From Serinus canaria (taxonomy: Eukaryota > Chordata > Aves > Passeriformes > Fringillidae): DNA of 64,000 nucleotides. The stretch spans positions 99,442,179 to 99,506,178 of the forward strand of contig NC_066316.1 of assembly GCF_022539315.1 (NCBI RefSeq). Reading direction: 5' to 3'. The notes under the pieces are model-generated. The model saw only the letters and a list, made by a program, of their open reading frames with translations, was not told the DNA's origin and ran no database searches. The position numbers and the translations under genes are program-made. Each line of letters opens with the position of its first letter. Positions within the stretch are counted from its first letter, which is position 1. Positions 37,213 through 49,652 of the stretch are shown in pieces.

Positions 37213-39643
37213 CTCTCTTTGCTGGGCTGCAGTGGTTGTCATTTCAAAGGGCTGTGGGAACAGAGCTGAAATAAATTGTTCCTTTGGTGGAGAGTACTTT
37301 CTGTAGCCTGCTTGCAGCATGATACTTGCCATTGGATCCAGGTATCACCTATATATGGAGTCTTCCTCACAGTTATTTTCTGTAAGAAAAAATGCCCTTT
37401 CTAAAAGATCAAAATAACCTAGAAGATCTTGTATGTATCCCATTTTTTTTTTTTTCTTTTTTTAACTTTTTCATGAAGGAAAATTTCCATTTATTATTCT
37501 GTTCACTTTTATTTTTTCAAGGTAAACCAGAATTCTTTAATTGTCTAAATTAGTTCAGCAAATCACCAAGCTAAATTTTCCTATTGTAATACATTCCTAG
37601 CAGAAGTAAGGGTTTTAAACCCTGTTTTTCCTGATTACTATTCTTCCCAGGAAATTTAGTATTCCAGAAGTATTTGCAACAATTTTCACTCTGAGATACG
37701 TGGTCAATAGGAAACACATGTTGCTTGCACAAGGGAAGAATAGTTCTGCTAAAGGAAATGTAGTCATTGGCTCTCTAGGCTATAAGTAAAGGCAGTTTAA
37801 TGGTAAAATTGCTTGAGAAAGATTTTTGAGTTATTTAACACATAAAAACTTGTAAAAAGTGTTTTTTTATCAGAAATGTTAAAATATAATATTCTTGAAA
37901 ACTCAAATGGGGCAATTTTAATTGTGTTTATATTTATAGATGTATATATTCTCATTGCACAGAAATTTGGAAATATAAATGACTCTGCTCTAGTGTAATG
38001 TGGAGAAAACATTGAAATGTCATAATTATGGGTGGGTTAGAAATTAAAAATTTTTTCACCCAAATAAAAATTTGACAGAATTTTTAATTTTTTGAACTGT
38101 TTACTGATTTGTTACTTAGGACATTTCTTTAATAACACCAGGTGAAAAAGTAAAAATTATTAAAGTGCTAATATGCTATTGATTCAGGTGACAAAGTCTG
38201 GGGACATTGATTTGTGTCTTCATTTTGGTTCCTACCTGAATTTATTTACAAGCTCAAAGCAAATTTCATATAGTTGGGAACTTGAGAACCCTCTTTGCTC
38301 AGAGGGCCTCCTTCACCTGGTGAACACCTTTTCAGTAGTTCATGAAACTTTAAGGATTTAAAAAATATTTACAATCTTATTGCAATGCTGGCAATAGTAG
38401 TCCTATATTTCAAAGGGGAAAAAAAAAGGAAACAATCGAAGGACTGTAAAGAAAGTACTGTGAAAGTCAAGCTACGTCTGGATATTTATGTCTGCAATTT
38501 CACCTTCACAGTCCTGCTTTTAGTTATAAAGTAGCAGCAGCACTCCCTAGGAAATAAAGCACCCATTTTAAAATATATTCATCTTTAACTTCTGTGTTGT
38601 TTTAAGGAGCATCTACTTTGCTGTTGTGAAAATGAAGATAAGAAATTAAGTTATGTTTTGGACCCTTATAGTGAAAGCTTATTTTTCTTATTATGCCCTC
38701 AGAATGTTTTTTCCCTGACTAAAGCTTTTATGTCAGAAAACATGAGCAACATCACCTAACAAATTCACAACTGGGACATTGCATTGACTGGATCAAGGTT
38801 GGGTTGGAAAGAAACAAAGGTTGAATCCCTGATAAGAACTATACTTTTAGAAAGCAGGGAGTTTTTTCCCTTGAAAATAAATAGTTTATGCAGAAATTTT
38901 TTGAAGGTTGGAGAGCTCCTTGTTCAAACCATGTCTGATTAAAATGGATGCAGAACTTCCCTGTGCCAGAGGAAACTATTGACTTTCATGCAAAAAATTC
39001 ACATTTTATAACTGTTCAAAAGCCCACTTATGGATGAGAATTTTATAACTGGTTACAAAGAATTTTTCAAGGCTGCAAAACAAAATTTCAGACTGGTAAA
39101 CATTGGTGCCAGCTTTCTGTCCCTTGTAGAGAGGATTATGGTCACCCTTATTTCTACTCTGAAAAAGCATTTTAATTAACTACCTGAAGTTTTAAAATAT
39201 GACACCAGTGTATAAAGGTCTGTAAAAGTATAACAGCCATCAGACATAGGATAATGGGAAAAGCAACAAGTATGTCTCTAACAGTAGATGGAGGTAGGTG
39301 AGAAGAAGCAGAGAGAATATAAAATTAGTGCTATGAATGAGTACTTAGTTGTGGTGAGAAAAAATATGAATAGCTAAAATATGTTTGAGTAAGAGAAGGT
39401 GCAGAGCTATCTTCTGAGAGATGACAGAGGCAAAAAAGACCTCAGATCAAGATCCTCTAAAACACTCATTTGTGTATGTACAAACACACAGAGAGTCAGT
39501 CCATCTCTTCAGCAGAAGAAATCTCAGGACTCTACTGCAAACATATCTACTTTCTGCCAATTTTCTTCTATCCAACCCCTGGCTTAATGCATCTGGAATT
39601 TTAGAGTCATTAAGTAATCTTTATCACTCCATGTTTGGCATCT
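37213..39643. other. Unannotated noncoding DNA
   Basis: No gene was recognised. A T-rich run lies at 37443-37462. Confidence 0.4.
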
Positions 39644-39660
39644 CTAGGTTCAAATCCTAG
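39644..39660 (+). other. tRNA T-arm / B-box-like sequence
   Basis: CTAGG (39644-39648), loop TTCAAAT and CCTAG (39656-39660) form a perfect 5-bp T-arm with a canonical 7-base loop, and read as a good RNA polymerase III B box. Upstream there is no clean A box, cloverleaf or acceptor stem. It may be a decayed tRNA-derived SINE or a coincidence. Confidence 0.2.
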
Positions 39661-41064
39661 CAGGGTTTAAAAGACTATAAAATTAACACCGAGCAAACAG
39701 TAGAACTCACTTGATGAGCCAATCAGCATAGATTTCTTGTAAAAAAGCAAATTTTGTAGCCTGTTAGATATTCATTATTATAAGTGTATCTAGTGATTCC
39801 CATTAATACTATAGCCTGTTTTGCCTTCATTCTACTTAATTAAAAGTCCAATCAGCTTTATGGGGTGTCAAAGAAACTCTGAAGCAGAAAGTACACTTTT
39901 CAAATTCTTGTAACTCCTAAACTAAAGAAGCAAAAAACAGGTCAAAAGAAAATAGAACATCCATGAAAATATGCTTGTATATGTTTAGAGATAAAAATAA
40001 AGCACTTGAAATTGACTTCTTCTAAAGCACATAATCTCTGTCATCCTGTGTCCTGATAGGAATGATTCTGGCAATAGTAAGTGAGATATTCTGTCCACTG
40101 TGAGTAAATTTATCAGAGACTAAAAGTCACATTAATCACCATGAAGGCACTTTAAATACCTCATGTAAAGTTGTTGCAGAAGATTTCAGTTTAACAGGTG
40201 TTTAACATATTTTTGTTTGGTTGGTTGTTTAAATAAAAAAGAAAAAACCCCAGCTCCCAAATGCTGGAACTTAACATTTTAATATCATTTGCTATTTCTC
40301 CTGGTACAACCCATTGAATTTGTCAGCTAACTTGTGCACTGTTTTAAGTGCCTAATAAAGTGATGGCTGTAAGGGGAATCACATAGTTGCTTGTATAGGT
40401 GAGGAAGAATGTTTAAAGATAGGCAATATGAATCTGTCTCCTGAGGTACCTGTTTTTCCTTATTAAGCATAAAGAAAATGTAGGCTCCTACTTTAAGAAT
40501 ACCTCTTCATTAGACATGTAAAATTAAGGACCTCATTAAGGTTTTTAAGGATGGCAAGGCAGATCCAAAGCAGGTCTGTTTAGTTTTTGTCATTTCTTTA
40601 GAGAATTTACCTTGATCTATGTCCCATTTTTTTGCCTACCTCTCCAGAAAGAGAAATTCTGGAATCTCATTTTTGACTGCCTGCACTTTGTCTGCCTTTT
40701 GAGACTCTTCCTGTCTTATAAACAACTCCTACATAATAAGACTTGCTTGTGTAGTAGTTAATTGCTTCTTTCAGTGGGAAGGAAAATAAATTTATAAGTC
40801 AGTGTAGGACAGCAGGATTCCTTATGTAGTTTGTGGGGAGTCCCTTCTTATCTGAATTTGTTGTGAGGCTCAGGAGGGCTCATTTCCAGTGAGTGGGAAA
40901 TGCTGAGGGCAGCAGGCATTGTGCTGCTTGCTGAGAGCTGTGTCACTTGGGTGATTTGTTTTGCACTGCCCTGTGTGGGCCTGTGAAAATTTTGGGCTTT
41001 CTTTTGAGCAATATGGTATTTTTTAAGGGAATCCTTTCTCAGTACAGCAGGGAAGAAGAAAGCC
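39661..41064. other. Unannotated noncoding DNA
   Basis: No gene or repeat was recognised. Confidence 0.4.
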
Positions 41065-41085
41065 AGTACTGTACTGTACAGTACT
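41065..41085. repeat. 10-bp inverted repeat, 1-base centre
   Basis: AGTACTGTAC (41065-41074) and GTACAGTACT (41076-41085) are exact reverse complements around one T. Each arm is itself rich in GTAC, so slippage may have built it. Confidence 0.8.
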
Positions 41086-43928
41086 TACTTCTTCCTACTT
41101 GATGGGAAAACTTCTTGAGGGCATGGATTTATATTAGTCAGATCTAGTGACCCTGGCTTTTATTTTCATGCACTTACCACTTATACTGAATAAATCCATG
41201 CTTGCCTTCTAGGCTGGGGATACTTGACTATGAACTGCTATCATATTTTATAAATAAGCTAAAAGGAAGGTCACAGATTGCTGCTGGAACAGAACCTAGG
41301 ACCTCATATAATAAGTTTTAATCTTCACAAATCATCCATATGGCCTCTCAAAATGACTCTTTTTCATAGTGAATCTCTAAGTACTAAACCACAATTTTTA
41401 TTCTTAAGTCAAGGATAACAATCAAGAGAACTGATCTCTAGCATATGGCTGGCAATTAGGAAGTAGTTATATGATCTAGATTGAGCATGTGCCGAGATTT
41501 TTTTCTCACAATTCTGATAATATAGAATGTCTCTGTTATTTAAATGTGCTTGACCTGTGGGAAAAAAAGTCAGAATTACATGGATATATGAATTCTATTT
41601 GTTTTTATTTTTATTTTTTCTACTTCATTTGCTGTTGGTAATGTCGTGAGAAAGTATACTGGGACACATAGTTCAGACACAAGAATTGTACAAAAATATT
41701 TTTATATAGTACAAAAATCACCAAAAAGCTAATATTGAAGTATTTAATCTCCCTTCTCTGGCTTGGTGATTTACTCAGTGAATTAAAATAAATAAATTTC
41801 AGAAAAGAAAAAAAAAAAATCACTGACATAAACCTTCACTGACACCAAAAGGTACACCAGACACATCCTGTAAACTCAAAATCTGAGAAGATTCCTGAAC
41901 TCTATCACTTTTTCTCTGTTTGAAATACCATCAGCAGCATTCCCCCAAATCCCATGAACTTTTTACTTTCATCTGCAACAAACATCAAAAAGAAACATGT
42001 ATTCCAGCTCACAGAGTGGTTTCTGTAGTTCCTCAGGGTCTCAGGCTTGTTAAGGCAGAATGCTTCCCGAGCACATGGAACAAGTGTGAGTCAGAGAGAC
42101 CCATCTGTTGATACAAAGAGCATGTGAGGTCAGCCTTAAGACTCTGAAGTGTGAGTTTGATGAAGTTCTTGTTTATGCTACTAGAAGGTTTCCAGTAAAT
42201 GATACAAATCCTATATCTAGTCCATTTGCCAGCACATATATCATGCCTGCAATGCATCTTCCAGAAAATAACATGAAAGTATCATCTTCCCTTTTTTTCC
42301 CTTCCCTTTTTTTTATGTCTTTTTCCTTTTAATTCTTTCTTTTCTGCATTCACTAATTCACTTACAAATAACCCTGCTGCTACAGGAAGTGATAGAACCT
42401 GATAAGACACTTTGTGGGCTGACAAAATTGGCTGTTCTTATGCATTAGGCAGAGCAGAGATGTAGAGAGGATACACTCTACATATAATACTAAATATTAA
42501 CATAAACATCTCTTGCAGATCACATATTTATACTTAAATCTGGATTAATCAATACACTATCAAAAGGTATTGAAATGTTAGTAAAATGAGCAGTACACAA
42601 GGCTACCTCAAGTTTTAAAACTATAAGATAATTTTCATAATGTGTAAAAAACTTTAAAAGATGGTTATAAGTAAAATCTTCAATAAAATACAACTGCAAC
42701 CACATGAGAGATAAAAGAATGGATTTCTCTTACTGTATTTCACACGTAGTTACTGAAGATTCAGTCTTAGAGGTAATTGAATGCTTTGGCTGAAGAGAAA
42801 CATAGTCATATGAAAATATTGGGCTGTGCTAATATAGAAATAGTAGAAAATTTGTGAATATTAGCTGTTTTTGTGGGAAAAGAACCCCCTACCAAAATAC
42901 CATATTGTAACAGTTAAAATAGCACTGAAAGGCAATGAGGTAGATAGATATAGAGAATGTTTTCCATATGCAGGGAGACTAAATTGAATGGATCTCTTCC
43001 TCTTGGAAAGAGCAACTTAGAAAAATATGACAGTTGCATAAATTTGCTGTGGAGAACAGGAAATACTTGGATCTCTTGCAGCATGGGAACTCAGGGGGAC
43101 ACATACACAATAAAGTTATCAGGTAGTGAGTTTAAATAAACAGAAGGAAATGCTTTTCCATACTGTTGCATAACTGAACTGTGAGGTAATTTTCCACAAG
43201 ATGTTGTGGATGCCAAAAATATAAATGGACATAAACAGACTTTAGAGAAATTCATGGGAATACATCCATAATTAACCCAGATGGAATATCTGGCTCAAGA
43301 TACATTCAAACTGGTTGCTGTTGAAGCTGAGAGAACAGATCAAGAGTCAGACACTTTATACATGTCTTACTTTTTCCATTTTTCTTTATATTCACTAGTA
43401 GCCAGAGACTCTCAAGTTCACCCCTCCATGGGTCATGACTTGGAAAAATGAAAACAACTGTCTTATATCTGATGTTTTTTTAGATGAGCTGTGAATTTTT
43501 TACACAATCTATAGAAAATACAGCATATTCACAGGACAGACTTTTGAAATTAACTAATTTTTTTAAACTTATTTTATTTTTCCTGCTTCTGTTTCATAAT
43601 TTTCCCTTAGCACTACAGTGGGAGCAGGCTTGCTCCCCTTCATAGCCTGATGGCCAAGATGCTTGGGGTTCCTGAAGGCAGGGGCAGACTAAGGTTCAGT
43701 GTCCTCCAGTGGACAATTCCAGCATTCTGTGAAGACAAATGAGAACAAAGGCCATTTGATAAAAAATGTTATTTCATGAAAATAGGGATTTATAGCAATT
43801 TCTCCCAACACTAGCCATGGAAACATGACTCATCCAAACCCTTAGACTGCCTACAATGAATTATCATTTAGGTTTCTTCTGTAGTTAATAAAACAATAGA
43901 AGTGTTAAGGATAGAAATACTGGTTCAA
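41086..43928. other. Unannotated noncoding DNA
   Basis: No gene or mobile element was recognised. The sequence is AT-rich, with short frames lacking domains. Confidence 0.4.
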
Positions 43929-43936
43929 TTCTTTCT

Positions 43937-43985
<49 letters not shown>

Positions 43986-44002
43986 TTTCTTTCTTTCTTT
44001 CT

Positions 44003-44063
<61 letters not shown>

Positions 44064-44136
44064 TTTCTTTCTTCTTTCTTTCTTTCTTTCTTTCTTTCTT
44101 CTTCTTTCTTCTTCTTCTTCTTTCTTTTCTTTCTCT
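43929..44136. repeat. (CTTT)n polypyrimidine microsatellite
   Basis: About 208 bp consist almost only of C and T on the plus strand, as CTTT units with occasional CTT units. The purine strand reads as a fortuitous Lys/Glu/Arg open frame (minus strand) and the plus strand as a Phe/Leu/Ser frame. Neither is a gene. Such a long homopurine-homopyrimidine tract can form intramolecular triplex DNA and is usually highly length-variable. Confidence 0.97.
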
Positions 44137-46389
44137 GTTGAGTTCCCAAATAATTTGTTTGCAACTAATTACCAACTTTTATATAGCTAAAGGGTAAATG
44201 TGATGCAAAATGTCCAATTTCCCAAATGAATTCCATCATCCATACAGGGGGATTTTTCTCACTCAATTCTGTGACATATCCCAGAGCTGAATCTCCCCAA
44301 ATCCTTTGATGTCTCCTTTTGTTTTCTCCTAAATGTGATTTCCTTTCCAAAGCAAATTATCCTTCAGTCAAAGATAGTGGATTTCCATCCCTAAGAAGCC
44401 TTTTATTATTCATGAACCAGATATAAAACAAACAGTAGCAATTTAATTCTCCTCTGCTTCTTGCTCTTTCAGGGCCTCTTTGTGTACTCACCATCATCGT
44501 CCTAATAGCTGCTTGGTCAGTCTCTGCATCTCTGTATTTGCATATAAGCTGAGGCTGACAATGAAGTTTCCAGCAAGTGCCAGGTGAGGTGGTGTTCTAA
44601 TGTGAAACACATCCCTAGCATTCTGAGACCACACATTTCATTTCATGTGGGATATTGAACAATTAACATCTTTCAGTCACTTAACCATCTGGACAAAATA
44701 TGAAGTGACAACTTAGTCTCACCATGAGCAAGTAATGATCTCCTCAACTTTCCTTTAGATGTAGTTTTAACACAATTTAATGTAATTACAAAAGAAGATT
44801 TTGCATGAGAAGAAACAATTTAGTGTTCTACAGCATGGCATGACTCAGCTGTGAATCTGATGTGAGTGAGCTGAGCCTTTCTCTTAATATATATGTACTA
44901 CTAGAAAGCATTATGGTAGGGATTTTAAAGCACTAAATTGAAGAGGCTACTGAAAAGTATTGTTTAGTATTAGAACAGATAACAGACCAAATTTTAATTT
45001 ACATGCTACTCAGTATAGGAATTTCATGTAAACTCATTCACCAGAGGAAGGATAATATAGTCTTTGAACTTTCAGTCTCTACTTGTATTATTTCTGTACA
45101 ATAATTCAAGGATAAACCTGGAAGGCTTTCCAGAAATCTGGAGACTGTATTGCAAAAATCTCAAAAAGTACCTATTGCCATTTAACAAACTCCAGAAGGT
45201 AAACAAAATCATATTTATCTACAGAAAATCTAAACCAGCCAGTGTCTATATTTGCTTTTGAAAACTCTGTCTCCCTTTGCTACCTCATCATGTCCACTGA
45301 TTGAAAGATATCACTAAAGTGCAGACTACTGACATTTTTAATTACCTCTTGATTTGGTCTCACAGTAAAAAAGGAGCCAGAGGTTATCCATTGAGTAAAT
45401 GAGTCTTCCAGGCTCAAATGCAACATGTCCTGGAAAAATATTGCTGACTCTCACACTTCCATATTTAATAGCTGATGCCCTTAGAGAATAATGTATATTT
45501 TGTGCATTATATAATTCTTTTATGTAAGTTTATTGTCTTTAGCTTTTAGAATACAATGAAGAACTGAGGCAATTCTCTGGCATGTGGCTTTTCCAAGATC
45601 CCACAGTGGTCCTTTATCTGAACCAAAGCTGGAATTACCCCTGTCCTCCAGCAGTTCTGTCCTCTCTTGACTCCCAACTACTCTTTCTTGTCTTCAAACT
45701 ATTGTTTCTAATTCTAGAAACACACACACACACATGTATATATATCTCACACCTATTTCTTCTTTATCTTTTGAATCCTCGTTTAGAATTCTCCATCTCA
45801 CAAAGCACACACTGGTAATTTTCATCGTGTTATTTCAAAAGCAAAGAAATACTATACTCTGTTTTCTTTTGTAGCTGGCTGAAGTCTCACAATCAAACAT
45901 TGCTTCCTTCAGCTTTTGAAGGAAAATTAAAAGAAGCTCTTGCCCTGCAGTTATTGGCATCCTCTGCAGTGGTTAATTATTCATATTTCAGGCTCAGATT
46001 TACTGTACAGCTTAATCAGCATTTCTCTAAACGTGTGTAATCTAGGAATGGTTTTATAAACCATGGCAAAAGTGTAAATACAAAGTCACACCAAAACACT
46101 GTGGACAAATGTACCATTTTAATGTCACTATCACTATTCTGATGCTCTGAGGGGAAACAGAAATCTCTGTAGCCTGCTGTGGAAAAGATACAGATTCTTC
46201 CAAACTTGCTTTTTTTAATTTAGCCTGGAATTTGCCTGAGGTGTACTGGCAAACAAGTGGCCTCTCCTATTTGCTTCTGGGAGGAAGTCAGGGCTCTGAT
46301 GGCATCCTTGCTGAATCTGTGTTAGTGTACTTCAGTTCTTCTTGGGAGAGGAAGAAAATATTTATTCTGTGGTGAATAAATAGATGGCA
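44137..46389. other. Unannotated noncoding DNA
   Basis: No gene was recognised. A short (CA)n run with an adjacent (TA)n lies at about 45720-45745. A pyrimidine tract plus CAG at about 44458-44473 is followed by a short hydrophobic frame that stops within 26 codons. Sequence at 45880-46040 is low in repeats and could be conserved. Confidence 0.35.
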
Positions 46390-46777
46390 CATGGATGTTA
46401 CCCCGTTCAGAGGGGTCCCATGATGAGGGAAGAGACGACAAAGTTGACTCCATGTATCAGAAGGCTTGATTTATTATTATATGATATATAATATATAAAA
46501 ACTATACTAAAAGAATAGAGAGAAGGATTTCACTACAAGGCTAAGCTAAGAATAGAAAAGGAATGTGTCCTCCCAGACCGAGACCGGCCGGACAGGTGAA
46601 CTGTCATAGGCTCTTAATTGGAAACAGCCTGACGAGGCCAATCACAGACATCCCCTGTTGCATTCCACAGCAGCAGATAAGAATTGTTTACAGTTTGTTC
46701 CTGAGGCCTCTCAGCTCTCAGGAGAGGAAAAATCCTAAGTAAAGGATTTTTCATAAAACATGTCGGCGACACATGGA
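46390..46777 (-). mobile_element. Solo LTR of an ERVK-type element with 6-bp TSD
   Basis: The LTR spans 46396-46771 (376 bp). On the plus strand it begins TGTTACCCCG and ends GGCGACA, so it has TG...CA ends and short inverted termini TGT/ACA. It is flanked by a perfect 6-bp target-site duplication, CATGGA, at 46390-46395 and 46772-46777. A 6-bp duplication is typical of ERVK (class II) elements. The element reads on the minus strand, where it starts TGTCGCCGACATG and carries an AATAAA signal (plus-strand 46470-46475) and an inverted CCAAT box. CpG words such as CCGGCCGG survive, suggesting a fairly young insertion. No internal viral genes remain, consistent with LTR-LTR recombination. Confidence 0.9.
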
Positions 46778-46997
46778 TTCAGTGATGGTTTTGTCCAGAG
46801 ATTGTTTCTGTTTGGTAGATCATACCACCAAACAGGTTTGCCTGTTCACACATTGTCACCTCACCTCCAGCACATCAGTATTTCTGCAGGTCACCAACAC
46901 ACCTCTAGCCACCCTCTCAAGTTCTCTAGCCCCATCCCAAGATGAGAAGTTATCAGAGTATATAGAAAACACTCTAGCTAATAATAACAGACCTGCC
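46778..46997. other. Short noncoding stretch with a hairpin
   Basis: A 9-bp hairpin, CTGTTTGGT / ACCAAACAG (46808-46816 and 46827-46835), lies just right of the LTR. No gene was recognised. Confidence 0.4.
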
Positions 46998-47021
46998 TTA
47001 CTGCAGGCATTACTGCAGGCA
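46998..47021. repeat. Perfect 12-bp tandem duplication
   Basis: TTACTGCAGGCA occurs twice head to tail with no mismatch. Confidence 0.85.
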
Positions 47022-48150
47022 TTTTGAAATTAAATGTAAAAACCCTAATTGTTAATTTTGTCTTGGAGCTTCTCTTGAACTAAATAACACAGGGAGAAGT
47101 CCAGGTATTGCCTTAAATGTGAAGGGATTAGACCAGGTTTTGCACTCATCATCTTGAGTGCTAAAGTAGTTGAAGAGTCACCCGCACAATTTTTGTTCAG
47201 ACCATCCAAAACTAACAGAAATTACTATTAATTAAAGTTCAGAAACACATCTGGGCTCTGTTCCCAGTAGCCTAGATGCTATCACACTCTACAAAAAGGT
47301 TAGAAAATTAAGAATTAAGCCAGTTCTCAGGGCCAGAAAAAGAGCTTTGAGACAAGGTAGTTTGGTAGATACACACTTGTATCAAGAGGTACCATGTGAG
47401 ATGAATGAAATACACTTGTCAAATGTCCATTCTGATTCAGAGAGGCCATATGGACACAAACCATCCTGAGCCACCAGGCTTTGTTTGCCAGACATCACTG
47501 TGTGCATCAGAAGGCTTTACCAATGCAGCTGTAACCTAAGATTTCTGAGGTGCTTAGTCATATTTTAACAACAGTCTGAATGCGATTTTCAAGGACAAGT
47601 CTTGGATGTGTCCAATGCATTATAGTGAATTAGGAGCTTCACACACTTTCTCTGGTCTGGCTTGGCAGTTTGTGCCACCTCTGTTGCCTTTGCCAGGCTC
47701 TGGCAGGTTCCAGCTGGAGTTGTAGATGTTGCCTGCAGCAGGGGAAGGTGAGGTGTGCAGGCAGCCAGAAAGGAAGGCTGTGGTGAGACCTGCTGCAGCT
47801 GTGAGGGGCACAGCAAAAACTACAATTGTGGGATTCATGGAGGCATCACCTGGTTGTGAGTCTGGAGCAGGACACCCTCTCCAGACCCCCTGGAAAATGC
47901 TAGTGTCTCTTTGTCCCCAGAATAAATGGGATAGCATCCTGTGAAGGTCAAAGTCCCACTAAATACACCTTAACAAGCAAGACCTTGCCTGCATGGGGAC
48001 TGCAGTCATAAGGAACCTTGAGCAACACATTTTATTTCTGTGGAGGAGCATCAGCCCAAAGCTGTGACAATTCCAATTTGTGTGTGCATTTTGCCCAAGC
48101 AAAGCTGGAAAACTACAGATGAAGTTGCAAAGTTCTGATTATCAGAAACC
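47022..48150. other. Unannotated noncoding DNA with a GC-richer patch
   Basis: No gene was recognised. The patch at about 47590-47945 is GC-richer than its surroundings, with frames on both strands and an AATAAA at 47921-47926. It could be an old repeat that I cannot assign. Confidence 0.35.
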
Positions 48151-48158
48151 TGACGTCA
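48151..48158. promoter_or_regulatory. Perfect CRE word TGACGTCA
   Basis: This full palindromic CREB/ATF site lies in AT-rich DNA. About one such 8-mer is expected by chance in a window this size, and fewer in CpG-depleted DNA. There is no other promoter evidence nearby. Confidence 0.2.
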
Positions 48159-49631
48159 CATGGATCCACAACAGCCCCTGAGGTACATAATTGCAGAGTT
48201 TAGGCATCAGATTTCCTTTTCAGAAAATGACAAAATTTTGATGTTTTCCATTGAATAGGAATTAATTGTTGTTAAATCAATAGTACAGTTTTCTCTCATT
48301 ATGTCAAATTGCTGTGTTTTGTAATTTCAGTTAATCTCATTTTGGTATGTTGAGTAGGGCACACTAAGAATTGATTTAATTATAATGCAGCTGACTTTGA
48401 AAATTAGCTATGATATGCAATGCAGAATGAAAAAGAAACAAATAATAAATTAAAAAGAAATATTAAAAGGTTTCAATCCTATTTACAGGAGCTGCATTTA
48501 TTATTTATTTTTTGGTTCTGATAAAACTGTAGTTTAAATAAAAAAATCCATCTCCTGAATATTTTCCCCCATTCTTACTACAAACCTACATTTGAAATGA
48601 ACTAGTAGGAATATAAGGCATAGAAAACATCCAAATCTTCATAATGCCTCAATTCACTTGTTCTTTTTTAGATCTGGGGAGTGGAACAATTTGTATCAGA
48701 ACTTTAAATTGTTATCTGGAGGTGAAATGATTTACCATACAGTCATATATAAGCAGAGGACTGGAAGAAGACAAGGGAGACACTTTCCTGTCTGCTTGTT
48801 TAACTCAGAGCTCAGCAGCAGGTACAGGATGTTCTGAGGTATTGCAAAACCTCGTTAGTTCTCTATGAGGAAAGTTTGCCCTGGAGTTCAAAGCTATTAT
48901 CCTTGAAGCTAACGATGTGAGCTGAAATTCTCTGCAGCTTTGGAGCAGCATGTTTCTGCACTTACTGTGTCACCTCAGCTGAACCCTTTTGGCTCCTAGA
49001 GACTCACTGCAGCCCATCAGCAAAATTACAGGTTATGATGAACAAATACTTCAAGTTCTTGGGTAATTTCTGGATTAATCAATGGAAATTTTTACAGCTC
49101 TAGTATTTTTCTGCTGAAAGGATAATTATTTTTCCTATTTTGCCTTGAAATGAGCAAATGGATAACACAGACTCCAAGACTAGAGCATAAACACACATAG
49201 TTCTATAGCTTCATGGGCTCAGAATTTTATTCAGTCACACAAGTGCTGTCCATTGAATTCCCCAGGCTCTTACTAAACCTGGAATTAATATTGGCACTGG
49301 ACAGCAGGTAGAATGCTCTTTGCTTGCAGGTGCCATATTTTGAGCCTCATTCATAACACCTTTCCCCACAAGAATCATTTGTTTTAATAATAATTCCCTT
49401 TTTTTTTTTTTCTGTTGCACACTTGTGCTAGAGATCTATGAAACCTGGATGTATATGATGCAAATGTGATACAAGAGGCAGATGTATATGCAGTGGACAG
49501 GATATGGAGACCCTTGTGCTTGGCTGTGAGAGCAGAGATGTGAAGTGGCCTCCATCCAGTGCTGATGGCTGGTGCTAAGCTCTTCATTCACTGGGAAGCA
49601 CAAGACAGGGCTGGCTTAGATTGATTTCTGG
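48159..49631. other. Unannotated noncoding DNA
   Basis: No gene or repeat family was recognised. A poly(T) run lies at about 49398-49411. Confidence 0.4.
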
Positions 49632-49652
49632 GCTGACCTCAGTGAGGTCAGC
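49632..49652. promoter_or_regulatory. 10-bp palindrome with nuclear-receptor half-sites
   Basis: GCTGACCTCA (49632-49641) and TGAGGTCAGC (49643-49652) are exact reverse complements around a G. They place TGACCT and AGGTCA as an everted repeat with a 5-base spacer, an arrangement some nuclear receptors can bind. Function is inferred from the words only. Confidence 0.25.

Noticed and set aside
43885..44175. Lys/Glu/Arg-rich minus-strand open frame and a Phe/Leu-rich plus-strand frame
   Set aside because: Both are direct translations of the (CTTT)n microsatellite and have no independent coding signal.
44471..44552. Pyrimidine tract, AG and a short hydrophobic frame resembling a transmembrane exon
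   Set aside because: It stops after 26 codons, has no recognisable donor site or neighbouring exons, and similar short frames are common by chance.
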